Assembly: GCA_012295275.1 (NCBI GenBank) | Contig: CM022671.1 | Location: 31,386,250-31,450,249 of the forward strand | Source of the DNA: Chrysomallon squamiferum | Taxonomy: Eukaryota; Mollusca; Gastropoda; Neomphalida; Peltospiridae | DNA: 64,000 nucleotides | Reading direction: 5' to 3' | Shown here: piece after piece, positions 59,051-64,000 of the stretch | Position numbering within the stretch: position 1 is the stretch's first letter | Layout of the letters: each line of letters opens with the position of its first letter | Notes under the pieces: generated by a model | Databases searched by the model: none | Told to the model about the DNA's origin: nothing | The model's input: the letters and a program-made list of their open reading frames with translations, nothing else | Made by a program: the position numbers and the translations under genes

Positions 59051-62000
59051 TTAATAATAGTAGTTATATTGGTAACAGTAGAAGTTATTGTAGTAGCGGT
59101 ACTAGTAGTAGCAGAAAGTGTTGTCGTAGTTTCTCAAACTAAATTTATTCCCCACAAGAAACAACAAACCCCCAACAATAAACGATAAAAAAACTTAAAA
59201 CATACGTATGTAATGTGTCAAAATATATTTACCTGATGAAAATGTCCACCCGAAGCTTGGTAAACACTGTAGAGAGGATAGTTGATTGCAAGCAGATCAC
59301 CAGTGCTAGTCACGTTCAATATTCTGTTATTGTCGAAGAACAACTCGGGAACCATTTCTCTGCTAAGATCTGCATATTCAAACCGTTCTGGTCTTTTATC
59401 AGGATATATTCCTTCATTTATTTTTTGGAAAAATTCTGGACACGAGACATTCTGCGCACCACACGTATCCCTGAACACAGTTTTGGCAATGTTTGCTAGC
59501 ACGTAAGTGGCATCAAACGCGGACGTCACATAATCGTACATTGAGAACTTTGTCTCTACATTCAGGCTGGCTGCACAGGCCGGCAGATTTACGTTCGTAG
59601 TTCCTGCGGGAGAGCATTTGAAAATTCGTTCAATGTATTCAGAGATCCACGAACCCCACTTCTGTTTCACAGCAACGTCCCCAGCGTGGTTGAGAACGTC
59701 AACTATGTTGTCCCGAACATCGCTTAACAATGCTCCAGGCGGTGATATAACAATAACCATGTTTTTATAAGGCTTTAATTCCAAGGCTAGCTCAGGATCC
59801 CTGCCAACGCCGTCTGTCATGATCCAGTGGATATTGTGGACTTTATCTTTTTCCGGACCCCACGTTGACGATTTTTCTGTGACAGTTCGATACAAAAGAG
59901 TCGCCTCTTTATTGAAACCGTAGTAAACACCCCCAACATTTTCGTCTAATGCTGTTTCCAGGTCAATGAAGAGAGTTCTAATAAAATTTTCCAAACTTTC
60001 TCGAACATCTTTATCGTTCCTTCTGACCACGAAAGTCTTGAATATGCAGATACCTGACTCTTCGGCGAGCTGTCGAAAGAGTTGAAAACCTTCGCTGCCA
60101 TATTTGTCATCAGTGTGCACGCCAACGATATAGCTCCATTTGAGACTCTTAACAATGTCCAGAATTACCTGGTAACAGGAGAAAAACCAAAAAACATTTT
60201 TGAATATCATTGTTAATAAATAGTATGGCGGGTACATTTCTCTTTACACACATTTGCCCATGCTACCATACACTTGTACACATACAAACAACACAGGCAG
60301 ATACAAAACACACATACACGTACAAACATACTATATTCATACACAATTACGAACACACACACATATGCAGGCACAAAATGCATCCTAAAACAAAACCCAG
60401 CATATTTAGTGGGAACGAAGAGGTGAAATGTGGAGTAAATCAAATCAAACTGGATGCCTGAGGCCAGGCCGTCCGACGAAGGCTGAAGTTCCTCAGGTAG
60501 TTCGTCTTGCAGAAGCTGAAACGACTCAGTAACATCAGCAAGTGGCAACAATGCTAAAGCTGGTAGCATCCGCACTGAGAGAGAAAAGCTGCATCTGTTG
60601 CGTAGTGCTCTTGCAATCCAGAAGCTTGCACATGACGATACAAACACCGAGTGAGGATATAAAATATCAGTGAGGTGGTAGAGGCAAACCTGCAGTTCAG
60701 TGTTTGTAAACTTAACACTGACGGCGTTGAGAGCAGCCACCTTGAGTATGGTTTCAGGGCTGTGCTTGTCAGTTAGTACCCCTCTGGGATGCAAAGATCT
60801 ACGGCAGTTTGTATCACTGGTAGTGGATCATTTCATTAATACAAAGCCATTAATACATATATCGTTGAAGGCCCAATATTCGTGACATGCACGAGACATG
60901 TAGCTGTGAGTGGTCAAGGTGAAGATTGTGGCTTGTTGACATGAACCTTGGAACAACACGCGGTTTAAATAGTTATCTTTTTTCACTGTTCACAAATTTA
61001 AGCAATGTTTGACCCCTTCAAAAACCTTATTAATGACCCAGATATTAAACCTTTTTATATTGTCTGCTGCCTTATTATTTATAGTTCACGGTGACTCCGT
61101 AAACTGTTAAGGCCAAGGCTATTGCTGTTTACAATATATATTCGCATAATGAAGATTTAAGACATATAAAATGTGTCAAAATGTTAAAAAAAAAAAAAAA
61201 AAAAAATCTATAAATATTTACCTTCAGAACTTTCTTATAGGCCGTTAGCAAGGATTTGTTGTACTGCTTCCATTGACTCTACAGCCTTGCATTTCACAGA
61301 AGCTCTAACGTGTAACACTTCAGCTCTACCCACAACAGATGTACGAGTATGTTCATTGGTATTAGTAGTGACTGCTCCATTCACACATTTAACTTTGCAT
61401 TTTCCACTATTATATTATTATTATTTTTTTTTACAATATATAGCACTTACTGAAGCTGAGCAGTTAACAGTGTTGGTGTTTTTTATTCAGTTACTCGGAG
61501 ATTAAAGAGAACGATACTCAAACTATAAGCCAGTGTATTTGACAGTTAAAATAGATAGGAAGGGGGGAATTGTTACCGGGGGAAATGACCTGTGGGGAAA
61601 ATCACATGGGGGAAATATCCGGGGGGAACATCCGATACCGTATTTTATATTATAGAAAAACAAATGGGTGACTTTTTTAACGAAAACTTTATATGAATTG
61701 GGATTGGGATACATATGGATAGAGTAGGACCAGATTAATGAAAATATGAACAATTATTTGTGCATAATTAAGCTAATAATATAAGACCAAGCAAGGCAGA
61801 ATCTTTCAATTCAGCTAAATACATTACAGATGGTGTAACAATTCAGTTTTATTTAGTTAAATCTATACCAATAATTAATAAAATGTACATAACAAAAGTG
61901 AAGCTATCTGCACATCAGCTGACAACTGAGACTGGGAGAAATATGAATACTGAGCGAGCAGAAAGAATATGTATGTTATGTAACAGTGGTGAGATTGAAG

Positions 62001-62788
62001 ATGAGACTGAAAATAAGATTTACAAAAACCTGTTGTCAAAACATCTGTTATAGAATGTTAGTCGATGGTCATCATACATATACTGAACCAAAACAACATT
62101 CCTGATAAGAGCACTGAAATTTTACACTGTGACAAGCTTAAACAATATATTTTTTAAGTATTTCATTGTAGAAAGTTTTGATTAGTTAGATATATTTTAT
62201 ATGCTATATTATTTATATTCTCCAAAGTTTTTCTCTTTCTTGTCTCTATTTGTACTTCTTTCATTTTGTATTGACATTGTATATCAATAAACTGTAAAGC
62301 TTACGATAATAAAGAACAGATATAAACAACGCATTAAGTCCATTTGACTGATTGCCTGAACTGCTATCAGGCAGAGTGTCAAACAACACCAACCAAATTC
62401 CAGTCATCTGGCCTTATTCCTGGAAATTGTAGTCATAAGGTCTAATGTCTGCCGGTTTTGGGCGTTAGGCTAAATGCTTAAACGTTTCAGGCATTAGGCC
62501 AAATGACTAGTTTGACTTACTGACTGTAACATCTACACACACACATAAACATATATACACATACCTTGCTCTGCAAGGCATCAGTCGGAATTGTACTGAT
62601 GTAGTTTGGATACAGAGTTTTGTTTGTCAATTCTCGCATGGTGGCAGATACGCCTATCATCGGAAGATGACTGGTACTCAACATGTCCGCCACAGCAGCC
62701 GTCGTCTGGCTGACAGTCGTTCCGATTATTCCTGAAAAGCAGACGAACATCGGAAGAATAAAAATTAACGTTTTATTAATAAAGTTAT

Positions 62789-62819
<31 letters not shown>

Positions 62820-63801
62820 GTAAGTTTTTTTTTTTTTTTTTTTTACTATAGATGGGATGAAAAAAATCTGATCAGTCAGCAGCGAAGATAATTTTGGTTG
62901 TTTTTTAATTGTTTTATATTATATAAATTTTATTCTATTTTATTTAAATTTTATATTTTTACATAAATCTTCTAATGGTCAATCAATGAACCACACACAC
63001 ACACACACACATATTTATGCATGTATGTGTGTGTGTATGTGTGTGTGTATGTGTGTGTGTGTATGTGTGTGTTTATATATGCAGAGACAGTAAAAAACAA
63101 ACAGCAAGAGAGAGATAGAGAGATAAACAGACGGAGATATAAATATTTGAACGAACAAAGAAAACTAACGTTTTAAGATTTTTATTTATAGGTGACCTAC
63201 TCTAGTGGTATAGATTTACAAAAACCTGTTGTCAAAACATCTGTTATAGAATATTAGTCGATAGTCATCATACATTTACAGAACCACAACAGCACTGCTG
63301 ACAAGAGCATTGAAATTTTACACTGTGACAAGCTTAAACAATATTTATAACGATATAAATACTTTTGAACAAACCAAGAATTTTTTTTTACAAAAAAAAA
63401 ATGTTTTATGGGTCATTTTAGTGATATATTTTTACAAGAACTGGATGCAGTTGTTTAGACAAAAAGTGTTACGGTCAAAGATTTCATTTAAACCAAAACT
63501 TCGAAAGATGAGAAAATTAAACATTATAAAGAAAGAAGAAAATAAAATAACAATAATGTACATAAAAAAAAAAAATGAAATAAATGATAATACAATAAAC
63601 CAAGATAATCTAAATAAAATCATAAAAATGAAAAGAAATGAAGCGAAATAATTATAAGATAAAACAAAATAATGTAAAATAAAATAAAATAAAATAAAAT
63701 AATATAATATAAAATTAAATTAATTTATATAAATATAATTGAAATAAAATAAAATAAAAAAAATAAATGAATAAATAAATAAACAAATACCATTAAAACA
63801 A

Positions 63802-63838
<37 letters not shown>

Positions 63839-64000
63839 AACAGAAAGCAGCAACAATAACAACAAAATATTAAAAAACTTCAACAACAAAAAAACCACTA
63901 ACCACAACAAAAAAACCCATATTTTTAAATCGAAATTTTTATACTTTGACAAGCTTAAATAAAATTTGAACGAACAAAGAAAACATATTTAAAAAGTAAT
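55769..64000 (-). CDS. Tandem Venus-flytrap, single-pass receptor (copy B), exons 3-7 in window
   Basis: Exons in order: 62565-62731, 59233-60168, 57515-58954, 56897-57197, 55769-56415. All are open, in phase and with GT/AG borders, giving 1162 residues from the middle of VFT1 to the stop. Exon lengths of 167, 936, 1440 and 301 equal those of copy A. Exons 1-2 (signal peptide, start of VFT1) are not in the window; by alignment they should lie a few hundred bases past 64,000, so the gene is partial here but not shown to be broken. VFT1 (exon 4) differs from copy A at about 21 of 312 residues, and VFT2 (exon 5) at about 55 of 480. In VFT2 copy B reads INNNYGRKG where copy A reads INNENGRKH, keeping the Tyr that falls at an mGluR ligand-contact position. 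The tail lacks 8 residues present in A (KNNSYLSP) but keeps YTEL and RRRSNSES. Intron 3 carries a transposon-bearing insert. Confidence 0.85.
56769..56812. repeat. (AC)n microsatellite in receptor B intron
   Basis: About 22 AC units between exons 7 and 6 of receptor B. Receptor A has only a short ACAC stretch at the equivalent place (about 38405-38435). Confidence 0.95.
60436..60794 (-). pseudogene. Fragment resembling a MULE/FLYWCH-linked transposase C-terminus
   Basis: The minus-strand frame contains RMLPALALLPLADVTESF followed by QLLQDELPEELQPSSDGL. This fits the conserved ALAFLPVxDVxxAFxxLxDxxPEE segment near the C-terminus of Mutator-like transposases common in invertebrate genomes. The upstream part of the frame (KVAALNAVSVKF) is less clear and is probably frame-shifted. 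It is only a remnant; the family is recalled by pattern, not by search. Confidence 0.5.
61562..61626 (+). repeat. Cluster of five G-runs at about 15-base spacing
   Basis: Runs of 4-6 G at 61562, 61578, 61594, 61608 and 61621, mostly in the form GGGGGAAAT or GGGGGGAA. This is strikingly G-rich for the window. It could be a terminal repeat of a mobile element, or could form a long-loop G-quadruplex. Confidence 0.7.
61886..62020 (+). pseudogene. Possible non-LTR retrotransposon C-terminal fragment
   Basis: The plus strand reads KVKLSAHQLTTETGR, then ERAERICMLCNSGEIEDE. This matches the Cys-containing motif (LRxSxHxLxIETGR...CxxCxxxxxEDExHF) found near the C-terminus of many LINE open frames. 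It breaks off before the usual HFLxxC. An AT-rich tail with AATAAA follows (about 62285-62315). Confidence 0.45.
62025..62150. repeat. Dispersed repeat, copy 2 of 3
   Basis: TTTACAAAAACCTGTTGTC through TTAAACAATAT. Similar to 63210-63345 and, in shorter form, 42865-42955. Confidence 0.7.
62740..64000. repeat. Expanded intron 2 of receptor B
   Basis: The interval upstream of receptor B exon 3 holds poly-T runs (62792-62819, 62827-62844), a CA/TATG/GTGT array (about 62993-63072), a long poly-A run (about 63808-63837) and repeated sequence. The motif TTGAACGAACAAAGAAAAC/TTGAACAAACC, followed by GGTGACC..CTAGTG, starts near 63148, 63365 and 63967. Receptor A has a single copy at about 42950. Another dispersed-repeat copy is at 63210-63345. 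No coding exon is visible. Confidence 0.65.

Larger units (their letters stand above)
60430..62520. mobile_element. Insertion of about 2 kb in receptor B intron 3, composite transposon remnants
   Basis: Receptor A has only about 0.2 kb at this place (about 42165-42350). The insert contains, in order, a Mutator-like transposase fragment (about 60436-60794, minus), a G-run cluster (61562-61626), a non-LTR retrotransposon-like fragment (about 61886-62020, plus), and a copy of the dispersed repeat seen at 42865. No intact element or clear target duplication could be defined by eye. Confidence 0.6.

Noticed and set aside
59000-59142. Poly-Ser frame next to receptor B exon 5
   Set aside because: Translation of an AGT trinucleotide repeat in the intron. 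The equivalent intron of copy A has a shorter version (about 40690-40800).

Overview
This is animal nuclear DNA: very AT-rich, genes broken into many short exons with canonical GT/AG introns, dense microsatellites, and proteins that match conserved metazoan families. The intron density, AT-richness and the lineage-specific receptor pair suggest a lophotrochozoan invertebrate, most likely a mollusc. I cannot name the species from the sequence alone.

Layout, left to right. (1) 1-2.5 kb: a small two-exon gene of unknown function on the plus strand. (2) 3.7-13.4 kb, minus strand: a complete 15-exon TMEM209 orthologue of about 554 aa. (3) 14.1-15.4 kb, plus strand: a complete 4-exon LSM3 orthologue (103 aa), head to head with TMEM209 across about 0.7 kb that should hold a shared promoter region. 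(4) 19.6-31.4 kb, minus strand: a complete 21-exon muskelin (MKLN1) orthologue of about 716 aa. (5) 31.5-37 kb: two tandem copies of a repeat module of about 2.5 kb, one carrying a probable solo LTR. (6) 37.6-43.7 kb, minus strand: a 7-exon gene for a 1297-aa receptor with a signal peptide, two mGluR-like Venus flytrap (VFT) domains in tandem, one transmembrane helix and a tail of about 230 residues. It has neither a seven-helix domain nor a kinase or cyclase domain.

(7) From 47.4 kb to the right edge the stretch from muskelin to the receptor is present a second time as a direct tandem segmental duplication. The left breakpoint lies in the last muskelin intron (about 19,805 corresponds to about 47,401). 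The second muskelin copy is broken: the last exon was never included and several exons are deleted or frameshifted. The second receptor copy is open through every exon in the window (exons 3-7); its first two exons should lie just past base 64,000. A transposon-bearing insertion of about 2 kb sits in one of its introns.

The housekeeping genes (nuclear envelope TMEM209, U6 snRNA/mRNA-decay LSM3, CTLH E3 ligase subunit muskelin) have no evident functional link to the receptors. The most interesting content is the receptor pair. I do not recognise the tandem-VFT, single-helix architecture as a named family. The second VFT domain differs between the copies by more than the neighbouring introns do, which suggests divergence of ligand specificity.
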